A stretch of DNA of 64,000 nt from NCBI RefSeq assembly GCF_001514125.1, contig NZ_KQ948558.1, positions 62,001 to 126,000 of the forward strand, in the 5' to 3' direction. Positions 1 through 8,070 of this stretch are shown piece by piece. The notes under the pieces were generated by a model. It was not told the DNA's origin. It did not search any database and worked only from the letters and a program-made list of their open reading frames with translations. This stretch comes from Streptomyces longwoodensis (GTDB lineage: Bacteria; Actinomycetota; Actinomycetes; Streptomycetales; Streptomycetaceae). Every line of letters starts with the position of its first letter. Within the stretch, counting starts at the first letter, position 1. The translations under genes were made by a program, and so were the position numbers.

Positions 1-1263
1 GACGGCCGGCTGGCCGGAGCCGCCGGGGAAGTGCCGGCCGAGGGCCTGCTGCGCGGCGACGGAGGGGGCGTCGTTGATGAACAGCTCGTCCAGGGGCACG
101 CCCTTGGACTCCAGGGTGGGGAAGAAGGCGGCCGCGCCCACCAGCAGGGCCGTCGTGCCCAGCCACAGCCGCCGGGGGTTCGTGTCGACCCGGTGCGCGA
201 CCCGTCGCCAGATGCCGTGGCCGCCGGTTGCCGCGTCGGCCGACCGCGGCTTGGCCGGCCAGAAAGCGGCCCGGCCCACCAGGGCGAGCACGGCGGGCAG
301 GAACGTCAGCGTGGTGAGCACCGCGCACACGATCCCGATGGCGCCGACCGGGCCCAGCGCGCGGTTGTTGGTCAGGTCGCTGATCAGCAGGGCCAGCAGG
401 CCCAGGGCGACGGTCGCGGCGCTGGCGGTGATCGCGCCGAGGGACCCGCGCAGGGCGGCGAGGGCGGCGGCCGCCTTGTCGTCCCGGTGCGCCAGTTCCT
501 CGCGGAAGCGCGCCGTCAGCAGCAACGCGTAGTCGGTGGCCGCGCCGATGACCAGGATGGACAGGATGCCCTGGACCTGCCCGTCGACGCGTACGACGTC
601 GTGGTCGGCGAGGACGTAGACGAGGGCGCAGGCCACGCCGAGCGCGAAGACGGCGCTGACGATGATCAGGAACGGCAGCAGCACGCTCCGGTAGACCGCC
701 ACCAGGATGACCAGCACGGCGGCCAGCGCCACGCCGAGGAGGATGCCGTCGATGCCGGCGAAGGCGTCGCCGAGGTCGCCCTGAGTGGCCGCGGGCCCGG
801 CGATCTGCACCCGGGCGCCGGGGACCTGGCCCGCGGTCGCCCGGACCTGGTCGAGCACCTCGGGCAGCCGCTCCCCCAGGGTGGGGCTGAGCGGGACGAC
901 GCCCTGCAGCGCCTGGCCGTCCTGTGAGCGCAGCGCGGGCGAGGGCCTGCCCGCGACGCCGTCGGCGTCGGCCAGGGAGGCCAGCCGCCGGGTGGCGTCG
1001 GCCTGCTGGGCGGCGTCGACCTCCCCGCCGTCCCGCGCGGTCCACAGGACGACCGCGGGCAGCGTCTCCTGCTGGTGGAACGCCTTCTGCTCCTCGATGA
1101 CCCGGGTGGACTGGGCGTTGCGCGGCAGGAACGCCGCCTGGTCGTTGGTGGCGACCTCGCCGAGCTTGCCCGCGTAGGAGCCGAAGGCTCCGCCCAGGCC
1201 GAGCCACACGAGGGCGAGGACGAGGGGGACCAGCCGGCGGACCGGTCGGCGCAGGGCGTTCAT
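1..1263 (-). CDS. MMPL/RND family exporter (5' part, gene runs off the window)
   Basis: This is the N-terminal 421 residues of a large membrane transporter whose 3' end lies left of the window. Reading the minus strand from the ATG at 1263 gives a short basic N-terminus, one membrane helix (about residues 8-28, VPLVLALVWLGLGG), then a large extracytoplasmic loop. After that comes a block of helices containing the MMPL-type stretch GAATDYALLLTARFREEL. Family members export lipids, siderophores or drugs, driven by proton flux. The gene is divergent from a MarR repressor with a 121-base gap that carries an inverted repeat. That is the usual layout of a MarR-controlled efflux pump, so regulation by the neighbour is likely (inference). 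The substrate cannot be told. Confidence 0.9.
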   Translation of the reverse strand, partial: MNALRRPVRRLVPLVLALVWLGLGGAFGSYAGKLGEVATNDQAAFLPRNAQSTRVIEEQKAFHQQETLPAVVLWTARDGGEVDAAQQADATRRLASLADADGVAGRPSPALRSQDGQALQGVVPLSPTLGERLPEVLDQVRATAGQVPGARVQIAGPAATQGDLGDAFAGIDGILLGVALAAVLVILVAVYRSVLLPFLIIVSAVFALGVACALVYVLADHDVVRVDGQVQGILSILVIGAATDYALLLTARFREELAHRDDKAAAALAALRGSLGAITASAATVALGLLALLISDLTNNRALGPVGAIGIVCAVLTTLTFLPAVLALVGRAAFWPAKPRSADAATGGHGIWRRVAHRVDTNPRRLWLGTTALLVGAAAFFPTLESKGVPLDELFINDAPSVAAQQALGRHFPGGSGQPAV

Positions 1264-1330
1264 GCACTTCCCAACAGGCGTGAGGGAGACGTCGACGGAA
1301 GGGTGCCTCCGACGAGGCGACTCAAACGTG

Positions 1331-1365
1331 AAGTATCTCAGTGGAAAAGTATCTCAACCATTGAG
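1331..1365. promoter_or_regulatory. Probable MarR operator between the MMPL exporter and marR
   Basis: The 10-base word AAGTATCTCA occurs twice, at 1331-1340 and 1347-1356, 16 bases apart. The second copy runs into a perfect inverted repeat CTCAA-CCA-TTGAG at 1353-1365. The patch is much more A/T-rich than its surroundings and lies between two divergent starts (1263 minus, 1385 plus). A MarR dimer on this dyad would block both promoters. Repeat and dyad are seen directly; the binding protein is inferred. Confidence 0.6.
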
Positions 1366-1384
1366 TGATCGTATCCTGGGGGGT

Positions 1385-1963
1385 ATGGAACGCAGCAGCC
1401 GGGACGGCCGTCCCGCCACCGCCGACGAGAGCGCCACCGACGAGAGCAGCGCTTCCGTAGGCGCTTCCGTAGGTGCCTCCGCAAGCGCTCCCGAAGGCGC
1501 TCCCGACCTGCAGACCTACGCCGTCCTGCTGCGCACCCTGAACAGCGAGTTCAACCGGCACGCCCACGCGTTCGCGCAGCGCCACGACCTGCACGCCACC
1601 GACGTCCACGCGCTGGCTGCCATCCTCGACTCCACCGCCCTGGAGGGCCGTCCGATGACCCCGTCGCGGCTGGCCGAACGCCTGAACCTCACCTCCGGCG
1701 CGGTGACCGCCTGCCTGGACCGGCTGGAGCGGGCCGGGCACATCAGCCGGACCCGGGACAGCGCCGACCGCCGGGTCGTGCACCTGGTGTACAACCCCGG
1801 TGCGCGCGCGCTCGCCCGTCAGTACTTCAGCCCGCTGGCCCGCAGCACGGAGGCCGCGATGCAGCGGTTCACGCCCGCGCAGCTGGCCACGGTCGCCGAC
1901 TTCCTGCACACCTTGAACCAGGAGCTGACGGCGGAGGCCGCACCCGGTCGCACGGCGGGATGA
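1385..1963 (+). CDS. MarR-family transcriptional regulator
   Basis: The 192-residue protein starts at the ATG at 1385, just after a run of G that can act as a ribosome site. An upstream in-frame ATG at 1262 would put coding sequence across the operator and is rejected. Residues 1-38 are an Ala/Ser-rich tail built from short direct repeats (SASVGASVGASASAP). The rest is a standard MarR winged helix: the recognition region reads SRLAERLNLTSGAVTACLDRLERAGHISR and the wing reads RDSADRRVVHLVY. It probably represses itself and the divergent MMPL exporter and is released by a small ligand. Family assignment is firm; target and ligand are inferred. Confidence 0.9.
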   Translation: MERSSRDGRPATADESATDESSASVGASVGASASAPEGAPDLQTYAVLLRTLNSEFNRHAHAFAQRHDLHATDVHALAAILDSTALEGRPMTPSRLAERLNLTSGAVTACLDRLERAGHISRTRDSADRRVVHLVYNPGARALARQYFSPLARSTEAAMQRFTPAQLATVADFLHTLNQELTAEAAPGRTAG

Positions 1964-2034
1964 GCGGTCATGGACGGAGCGGGTAGATGTGCCCGGAGAG
2001 GACCGACGGGTCCTGAGGAGGCGCGGGAGGCGCA

Positions 2035-2724
2035 GTGGACTGGCGGGGATTCGCCGAGCAGATGGCGACGATGGCGCGTGATCTCCTGGCACAGGACTCG
2101 GTCGACGCCACACTGGAGCGCATCACCCGGTCCGCGACCGAGCTGGTGGAGGGGTGTGACGCGGCCGGCGTGCTGATCCTGCACGGGGCGACCGTGGAGA
2201 CCCTCGCACCCACCGACCAGCTGGTCGTCGACAGCGACCGGCTCCAGGAGCGCCTGCGGGAGGGCCCCTGCTTCGACGCGGCGCGCAGCCGCACCAAGAA
2301 CGTGTTCCGCATCGCGGACCTCACCGCGCAGGAACAGCGCTGGCCGGCCTACGCTCCCCCGGCGCGTGCGCTGGGCGTGGGCAGCATGATGGGCTTCCTG
2401 CTGTACACCGAGGACGAGGAGCTCGGGGCGATGAACCTCTACGCCCGCCGGGCGGGCGCGTTCACCCGGGACAGCGAGACGGCGGGGTGGCTGCTGGCCT
2501 CGCACGCGGCCGTGGCCCTGTCGTCCGCCCGTACCCACGCGCAGCTGGGCGAGGCCATCGCCACCCGGCACACCATCGGCGAGGCGATGGGCATCCTCAT
2601 GGGCGGTCACCGGCTCTCCGAGAGCCAGGCGTTCGACGTGCTGCGGCGCTACTCCCAGGAGCGGAACGTCAAGCTGCGCGAAGTGGCCCGGCAGGTCTGC
2701 GAACAGGGCGGCCTGGAGCCCTGA
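2035..2724 (+). CDS. GAF and ANTAR domain protein (RNA-binding antiterminator type)
   Basis: A 229-residue protein from a GTG start at 2035, preceded by a purine-rich GAGGAGGCGCGGGAGG leader. Residues about 15-160 form a GAF sensor domain. Residues about 170-225 are an ANTAR domain (TIGEAMGILMGGHRLSES...), which in this family folds as a three-helix RNA-binding unit acting on paired hairpins at terminators. Actinobacterial GAF-ANTAR proteins are usually cytoplasmic and may sense redox or small ligands. No hairpin pair typical of ANTAR targets was identified next to it, so the target is unknown. It may be functionally linked to the sigma factor that follows 213 bases downstream, but there is no operon-like overlap. 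Confidence 0.88.
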   Translation: MDWRGFAEQMATMARDLLAQDSVDATLERITRSATELVEGCDAAGVLILHGATVETLAPTDQLVVDSDRLQERLREGPCFDAARSRTKNVFRIADLTAQEQRWPAYAPPARALGVGSMMGFLLYTEDEELGAMNLYARRAGAFTRDSETAGWLLASHAAVALSSARTHAQLGEAIATRHTIGEAMGILMGGHRLSESQAFDVLRRYSQERNVKLREVARQVCEQGGLEP

Positions 2725-2937
2725 CCGGGCCGACGGCGGCATCTCGCCGTACGCCCTCCCGGGCTCCCGCCCCACACCGTTGTGCCCTCCCGGGCTCCCG
2801 CCTGCATCCGCCAGGGGCCGGTCCGGCCAAGAGAACCGCGGGACGCCGGAGCGATCCGCGGAACGCGGGACCAATCCGCCGGCCGTCCGGCTCCGGATTC
2901 CACCGGACCATCGCGCAACCCCCACGGGAGGAGCCTC

Positions 2938-3522
2938 GTGAAAGAGCCGGTCTTCATCGGCAGGAAACCCGTCGCCGAGCCGGACCTGGAAGAACTGGTC
3001 GGCCGGGTGGCCCTCGGCGACCAGGAGGCGTTCGCGGCGGTGTACGACGTGGCCGCGGGCCCCGTCCTCGGCGTGGTGCGCAGCGTGCTGCGGGACCGGG
3101 CGCAGTCGGAGGAAGTGATGCAGGAGGTCCTGGTGGAGGTGTGGCGCACGGCGCCCCGCTACCGGTCGGACCGGGGTACGGCGATCAACTGGATCCTCAC
3201 CCTCGCCCACCGGCGCGCGGTGGACCGGGTGCGGTCCGTGGAGGCCTCGGCGGTACGGGAGCACAGGGCGGCCCTGCTCGATCAGCTGCCGGAGTACGAC
3301 GAGGTGACCGAGCAGGTGCAGACCCGTCTGGAGCGGGAGCAGGTGCGCCGCTGCCTGCGGACGCTGACGGAGTTGCAGCACCAGGCCGTGACGCTGGCCT
3401 ACTACCGCGGGCTGACCTACCGCCAGGTCGCCGAGGCGCTGGGCCTGCCGCTGGGCACCGTGAAGACCCGCCTGCGCGACGGACTGATCCGGCTGCGCGA
3501 CTGCCTGGGGGTGACCGCATGA
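2938..3522 (+). CDS. SigK-type ECF RNA polymerase sigma factor
   Basis: The start is a GTG at 2938 behind GGGAGGAG at 2926-2933, giving 194 residues. The protein has sigma region 2 (AAVYDVAAGPVLGVVRSVLRD...EEVMQEVLVEVWRTAPRYR...GTAINWILTLAHRRAVDRVR) and region 4 (LTELQHQAVTLAYYRGLTYRQVAEALGLPLGTVKTRLRDGLIRLRD). Region 1 is absent, as expected for the ECF class. The stop overlaps the start of a RskA-type anti-sigma factor (ATGA at 3519-3522), so the two are translationally coupled. Together they resemble the mycobacterial SigK/RskA module, in which membrane-linked proteolysis of the anti-sigma factor frees sigma. Targets are not visible here. Confidence 0.93.
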   Translation: MKEPVFIGRKPVAEPDLEELVGRVALGDQEAFAAVYDVAAGPVLGVVRSVLRDRAQSEEVMQEVLVEVWRTAPRYRSDRGTAINWILTLAHRRAVDRVRSVEASAVREHRAALLDQLPEYDEVTEQVQTRLEREQVRRCLRTLTELQHQAVTLAYYRGLTYRQVAEALGLPLGTVKTRLRDGLIRLRDCLGVTA

Positions 3523-4277
3523 CCACGCGCGACGACCTGCACGCGCTGACCGGCGCGTACGCGCTGCACGCGCTCGACGAGGACGAGCGGACCGCTTTCC
3601 GGCGGCACCTCGACCACTGCGACTCCTGCGCGCAGGAGGTCGCCGGGTTCTCCGCCACGGCCGCCCGGCTCGGCCTGGCCGCGGTCGACACACCCCGCGC
3701 CGTCCTGCGCGAACAGGTGCTGCGCCGCGTCACGACCGTGCGGCAGGAGCCCCCCGGCGGGGCGGCGGCCGTACCCGCCCGGTGGCGGGGCACCCCGCGC
3801 AGGCGGCGCGCCGCGCGGTGGGCGCTCGCGGCCTGCCTCGCGGGCGCCGTGGGCCTGGGCGGGGTGGCCGTGTGGCAGCACGACCGGGCCGAAGCGGCGC
3901 ACGTCGCGGCCCGGCGGGCCGAACAGCGGGTGGACGACATCAGCGCCGTCCTGTCCGCGCCGGACGCCCGTACGGCCAGGACCCGGTTCGACTCGGGCGC
4001 CGACGGCACGCTCGTCGTCTCGCGCCGTCTGGACCGGGCGGTGTTCGTCGCCACCGGGATGGACCGGCCGCCCGGTGGCAAGGTGTACCAGCTCTGGCTG
4101 AACGACCACGGCACCATGCGTCCCGCCGGCCTGATGGACCCCGAGCGCGAGAGCGAGGCGGTGCTGCTGCGCGGTGACGTGGTGGCGGCGTCGGGCCTGG
4201 GCATCACGGTGGAACCGGCCGGCGGATCGGACCGTCCGACGTCCGCGCCCATCGCGCTGGTGGCCTTCCCCGCGTGA
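3519..4277 (+). CDS. RskA-family membrane anti-sigma factor
   Basis: A 252-residue single-pass membrane protein. The N-terminal cytoplasmic part carries the zinc anti-sigma signature H-x3-C-x2-C (HLDHCDSC, about residues 30-37), which should clamp the preceding sigma factor. A transmembrane helix follows at about residues 100-118 (AARWALAACLAGAVGLGGVAVW). The rest is the extracytoplasmic RskA domain ending GITVEPAGGSDRPTSAPIALVAFPA. The four-base overlap with the sigma gene keeps the two products in fixed ratio. The external signal that triggers its proteolysis is unknown. Confidence 0.92.
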   Translation: MTTRDDLHALTGAYALHALDEDERTAFRRHLDHCDSCAQEVAGFSATAARLGLAAVDTPRAVLREQVLRRVTTVRQEPPGGAAAVPARWRGTPRRRRAARWALAACLAGAVGLGGVAVWQHDRAEAAHVAARRAEQRVDDISAVLSAPDARTARTRFDSGADGTLVVSRRLDRAVFVATGMDRPPGGKVYQLWLNDHGTMRPAGLMDPERESEAVLLRGDVVAASGLGITVEPAGGSDRPTSAPIALVAFPA

Positions 4278-4410
4278 GCGTGAGCGGGGGCGAGCGGTGG
4301 CGGGCGGGCGCGGTCCGGGTGCCGGTGCTTACGGGAGTGGTTGGGCGGGCCGCCCGCGGGAGACCGGGGGCGGCTGTCGCCGAGGGCGTAACAGGCGATA
4401 CATTCGCACC

Positions 4411-4491
4411 GTGAGCAACCACTTCCTGTACCGGCGCGCCGCCGACCGGCGGCCCCCCGCCCAGGCGTTCCGCCCGGGGCGTGCGGCATGA
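4411..4491 (+). CDS. Possible 26-residue upstream peptide coupled to the RpiR gene
   Basis: A GTG at 4411 opens a 26-codon frame (VSNHFLYRRAADRRPPAQAF...) whose TGA overlaps the ATG of the RpiR gene (ATGA, 4488-4491). A GATACAT element at about 4397-4403 sits where a -10 box for a leaderless mRNA would be. There is no good ribosome site at either start, which fits a leaderless peptide that delivers ribosomes to the regulator start. It could be only the chance extension of a longer open frame that begins upstream. Treated as a candidate. Confidence 0.35.
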   Translation: MSNHFLYRRAADRRPPAQAFRPGRAA

Positions 4492-5375
4492 GCGGCACGC
4501 TGGCCGACGAGATCCGCGCCCGGCTCGGCGAACTCAGCCCCGCCGAGCGCAAGGTCGCCCGGGTCCTGCTCGCCGGGTACCCCGCGGCCGTGTTCGAGAC
4601 CGTCGCCACGATCGCCGAGCGTGCGGCGGTGTCGACGCCGACCGTGCTGCGGTGCGCCACCCGGCTGGGCTACCGCGGCTTCCCCGACCTCCAGGCCGCC
4701 CTGCGCGCGGAGCTCGACGAACGCAACGCCTCACCGATCACCCTGTACGAGAGCGCCACGGCCGCGCCCGGTCCGGAGGGAACCGCCGACGCCTCCGGCG
4801 GGCCGGAGGAAGGGCCACTGCTCGACCGGGAGTTGAGCACGGTCACCCACGCGGTGTCGCGGACGTTCCGCGAGGTGTCGCCCCACGACTTCGGCCACGC
4901 GGTCGAGTTGCTCGGCGACGAGCGGCGCCGCGTGCACCTGGCCGGCGGCCGGTTCACGCACCTGCTGGCGCAGTACCTCGGACTGCACCTGATGCAGTTC
5001 CGCGACCAGGTGTCCTTCCTGCCCGACCGCGACGTGGAACGGACCGCGTACCTGACCCAGTTGGGCCGGCGTGACGTCACCGTGGTCTTCGACTACCGGC
5101 GCTACGAGGAGGACAAGACGGTCGTCGCGGAGCTGGCGCGGGAGAACGGCGGCAAGGTGGTCGTGTTCACCGACCCGTGGCTGTCCCCGGCGGCGGCGCA
5201 CGCCGACGTCGTCCTCACCAGCCACGTCACGTCCACCTCGCCGTACGACAGCCTGACGCCGACGTTCGCGCTGATCGAGTCGCTCGTCGCGGCGGTGCTC
5301 CACCGGATCGGGCCCGCCGCGCACCAGCGGATGAAGGACGCCGAGGGGGTCGCCCGGCGCATCGGCCTGCTGTGA
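4488..5375 (+). CDS. MurR/RpiR-family transcriptional regulator with SIS domain
   Basis: A 295-residue protein. Residues 1-75 form the RpiR helix-turn-helix domain (LSPAERKVARVLLAGYPAAVFETVATIAERAAVSTPTVLRCATRLGYRGFPDL). Residues about 125-280 form a SIS sugar-isomerase-like ligand domain (VHLAGGRFTHLLAQYLGLHLMQF...VTVVFDYRRYEEDKTV). Proteins of this family usually sense phosphosugars or other phosphorylated metabolites. It is convergent with the S51 peptidase that ends the neighbouring peptide-uptake operon, with a strong hairpin between the two. Control of that operon is plausible from position but not shown. The ATG at 4488 is chosen because it overlaps the upstream peptide frame and starts the conserved domain. 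Confidence 0.9.
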   Translation: MSGTLADEIRARLGELSPAERKVARVLLAGYPAAVFETVATIAERAAVSTPTVLRCATRLGYRGFPDLQAALRAELDERNASPITLYESATAAPGPEGTADASGGPEEGPLLDRELSTVTHAVSRTFREVSPHDFGHAVELLGDERRRVHLAGGRFTHLLAQYLGLHLMQFRDQVSFLPDRDVERTAYLTQLGRRDVTVVFDYRRYEEDKTVVAELARENGGKVVVFTDPWLSPAAAHADVVLTSHVTSTSPYDSLTPTFALIESLVAAVLHRIGPAAHQRMKDAEGVARRIGLL

Positions 5376-5380
5376 CGGCG

Positions 5381-5417
5381 GACGGGCCGGGCACCTCGCG
5401 GAGGTGCCCGGCCCGTC
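5381..5417. terminator. Strong bidirectional terminator hairpin
   Basis: A perfect 17-base inverted repeat (GACGGGCCGGGCACCTC and its complement) is separated by a 3-base GCG loop. It lies between the convergent stops of the RpiR regulator (5375) and the S51 peptidase (5422). Confidence 0.85.
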
Positions 5418-5421
5418 CGGG

Positions 5422-6723
5422 TCAGCGCGGCGCGACGTCGACCCGCAGGCCGAGGAGCGTGCGGGCGTGGGTGCCGTCGGCGGTCCAGGCGGAGAAGCCG
5501 CCCGCCTTGGTGAAGGTGACCTGGAAGCGCGGTCCGGACTCCCAGGTGGTCGCCGTGGCCGTGCGCTGGGCCCGGGTCTCGGCCAGGGCGCGGGCCGTCG
5601 CGCGGAACGCGTACGGCGTGCCCTCCGGGTCGGCCGCCGAGTGGAACACGTCGGTGGCCACCGGCACCGGTTCCGTGCCGGCGGGCACCAGCCGCCGCTT
5701 GTCGGGCGCCGGGAGGGCGCGCCAGGTACGGGCCTCGTAGCGGTCGCCGTCGGTGAGGTAGCTGTACCGGGCGCCGCTGAGGCTCCAGCCGGACCCGGTC
5801 GCGCGGGTGCGGGCCTCGCGCAGGTCGAGGACGGAGACGCCCTGGGGACCGAGGACCGTGAGGTGTTCGTGCCGGCTGCCGGGGTGGTCGACGACGAGGG
5901 CGGTGTTCTCGTCGAGGGCGTAGACGCGGTCGTGCCCGGTGTCGGCGGCCAGCCGCAGCGCCCGGCCCTCCCGTCCGTACACCCCGGTGTGGGTGTCGAG
6001 GAGGCCGGAGCGCAGGAAACCGAAGCCGCCCCGTGGGATGTACGCCAGGCGGGTGGCGTCGTCGAAGTAGCCGGGGCTGCTGCCGTCGCGCAGGCCCTCG
6101 TACGACTCGCCGCCGCTGACCATGTCGGGCCCGGAGGCGATCTGGGCGCCCGCGGACGAGCCGGCGACCACGGCGCCCCGCGCCAGCTTGGCCCGGATCG
6201 CGGCCAGCACCCGGGAGTCGGTGTGCCGCTCACCGTTCAGCAGGCAGGTGAGATAGCGGTACTGGTCACCGCCGCCGAAGAAGAAACCGGTCATGGACTC
6301 GACCTGGGCGACCACCTCGTCGGCGTCGGCGGCGGGGACGTGGTCGAGGTCCACGGGGATCCACTGCGCGTCGGCCGCGCCGTGGCGCTTGAACAGACCC
6401 GCGTAATAGGCGCCGTTGCAGGCGGAGTTGCTGCACAGGTCGGGATCGGCCGCGTCGGGGTCCTGGCTCTCGGGCACGGAGGCCGCGGTGATGACGCCGA
6501 TGCGGGCGGCCGCGCCGCCGGCCCGCCGGACGATCTCGCCGTAGACCTGGGCGTTGTCGTCCTTGAGGCCGCCGCCGACGAGGACGAGGGACCCGGGGGT
6601 GGGCGCCTTCCCGGCCGGCACGGCCCGGGCGGCGGGTGCGGCGGACAGCAGGCCGAGGCCGAGGGTGGCGGCCCCGCCGGCCAGGACGGTGCGACGGGTC
6701 GTGCGGGGCGGGTCGGTACGCAT
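5422..6723 (-). CDS. Tat-exported cyanophycinase-like peptidase (family S51)
   Basis: A 433-residue secreted protein. Residues 1-34 form a twin-arginine signal (TTRRTVLAGGAATLGLGLLS, ending AARA). The mature part has the cyanophycinase/peptidase E fold: GSLVLVGGG at 44-52, the FFFGGGDQYR segment at 147-156 and the nucleophile elbow AGSSAGA with Ser190. Cyanophycinases are exo-acting serine peptidases that cut the Asp/Arg polymer cyanophycin to beta-Asp-Arg dipeptides; export points to an external substrate. It is last in a five-gene unit with an amino-acid-type ABC importer and an M20 peptidase, starting 96 bases after the M20 stop. Substrate is inferred; other beta-aspartyl peptides are possible. 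Confidence 0.87.
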   Translation of the reverse strand: MRTDPPRTTRRTVLAGGAATLGLGLLSAAPAARAVPAGKAPTPGSLVLVGGGLKDDNAQVYGEIVRRAGGAAARIGVITAASVPESQDPDAADPDLCSNSACNGAYYAGLFKRHGAADAQWIPVDLDHVPAADADEVVAQVESMTGFFFGGGDQYRYLTCLLNGERHTDSRVLAAIRAKLARGAVVAGSSAGAQIASGPDMVSGGESYEGLRDGSSPGYFDDATRLAYIPRGGFGFLRSGLLDTHTGVYGREGRALRLAADTGHDRVYALDENTALVVDHPGSRHEHLTVLGPQGVSVLDLREARTRATGSGWSLSGARYSYLTDGDRYEARTWRALPAPDKRRLVPAGTEPVPVATDVFHSAADPEGTPYAFRATARALAETRAQRTATATTWESGPRFQVTFTKAGGFSAWTADGTHARTLLGLRVDVAPR

Positions 6724-6819
6724 GACGCCTCCAGGCGTGAACGGGGTGATGGCGCAACCGCCCGTCGCCGTGGGACGGTTGCCGGGTCGGGTACGGCGGT
6801 TGGGTGAGCAGGCCGGCCG

Positions 6820-8070
6820 TCAGCGCGCGGGACAGGCGTCCCCGGGTGCCGTGTGCGCGGGGCCGGCGTTCCCGAGTGCGGTGATCAGTGCCGCCAGCAG
6901 GGCGACGCGCGGGGGGACGCTGGAGGTGTCGAGCCACTCCTGCGGGGTGTGGTCGGCGCCGCCGACCGGGCCCAGTCCGTCCAGGACCGGGACACCCGCC
7001 CCGGCGATCAGGTTGGCGTCCCCCACCCCTCCGGTGGCGGCCGCCCCGAGGGTGATGCCGAGCGCGGCGGCGGCCCGCTGCGCCGTGTCGAGCATGCGCC
7101 GCGCGGCGGGGGTGTCCTCCATCGGCGGGCACAGGTCCAGTTGTTCGACCTCGACGGTGGTGCCGGGGACGGTGGGACGGCCGGCGGCCTCGTGGAGGGC
7201 CTGCCTGGCGTGCCGGATCCCCGCGACGGTGGTCGCACGGACCTCCACGCGCAACTCCGCCCGCGGACAGACGATGTTGGCCCGGGAACCGGCCCGTACG
7301 ACACCGACGTTGACGGTGACCCCGTCCCACCTGCCGTTGAGGGACTGGATGGCGACGGTGAGGTGGGCGGCCTCCAGCGCGGCGTTGGCGCCGCGTTCGG
7401 GTTCGATGCCGGCGTGGGCGGCGCGCCCGGTGACGGTCAGCCGGAAGTCGGCGACGCCCTTGCGGACGATGACCAGGTCGCCGTTCTCCCGGGCGCACTC
7501 CAGTCCGAGTCCGTAGTGCACGCCGAGGGCGGTCTCCTCGATGACGGCGCGGGCGGCGGGCGAGCCGATCTCCTCGTCCGGCGTGGCGAGGAACACCAGT
7601 TCCTGGTAGCCGTCGACGCCGTGCTCGTCGAGGACCTCCAGCGCCGTCAGCCCGGCGAGGAGGCCGCCCTTGTCGTCGCTGACACCGGGACCGTGGGCCG
7701 TGCGGCCGTCGAGGGTGAAGGGCCGCGCGGCCGCGGTGCCCACGTCGAAGACGGTGTCCATGTGGCCGGCGAGGAGGATCCTGCGCCCGCCGTCGGACTC
7801 CCGCAGCGCTCCCCGCTTGCGGGCCACGAGCACGTCGCCCGAGCCCGGTCCCTGGGCGGGGGCGGCGGGCCGGATCCGGTCGACGGCGAACCCGAGCCGG
7901 TGGAGGCGGTGTTGCACCCAGTCGGCCACCTCGTTCACGCCGTCGGCGTGGTAGGAACCGGAGTCGATGGAGACGAGTTCCGCCAGGTCGGTCAGGTAAC
8001 GCGCGTGGCGCGCGCGGGCGAGTGCCAGGAACTCCGTGGCCAGTTCCCGCCGCCGGGCCGGGGCGGTCAC
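6820..8070 (-). CDS. M20 family zinc metallopeptidase (carboxypeptidase G2-like)
   Basis: A 416-residue protein from a GTG at 8070 that overlaps the ATPase stop (GTGA). Metal-site motifs are intact: GHMDTVF (His103, Asp105), GPGVSDDKGG (bridging Asp132), TPDEEIGS (general base Glu166, zinc Glu167) and a late GGADHTPQEW histidine. The dimerisation insert contains AAHAGIEPERGANAA. There is no signal peptide, so it acts in the cytoplasm. In this operon it should hydrolyse the imported dipeptide or acyl-amino acid, completing what the exported S51 peptidase begins (inference). Family members cleave C-terminal Glu/Asp or N-acyl amino acids, so exact specificity is open. Confidence 0.9.
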   Translation of the reverse strand: MTAPARRRELATEFLALARARHARYLTDLAELVSIDSGSYHADGVNEVADWVQHRLHRLGFAVDRIRPAAPAQGPGSGDVLVARKRGALRESDGGRRILLAGHMDTVFDVGTAAARPFTLDGRTAHGPGVSDDKGGLLAGLTALEVLDEHGVDGYQELVFLATPDEEIGSPAARAVIEETALGVHYGLGLECARENGDLVIVRKGVADFRLTVTGRAAHAGIEPERGANAALEAAHLTVAIQSLNGRWDGVTVNVGVVRAGSRANIVCPRAELRVEVRATTVAGIRHARQALHEAAGRPTVPGTTVEVEQLDLCPPMEDTPAARRMLDTAQRAAAALGITLGAAATGGVGDANLIAGAGVPVLDGLGPVGGADHTPQEWLDTSSVPPRVALLAALITALGNAGPAHTAPGDACPAR

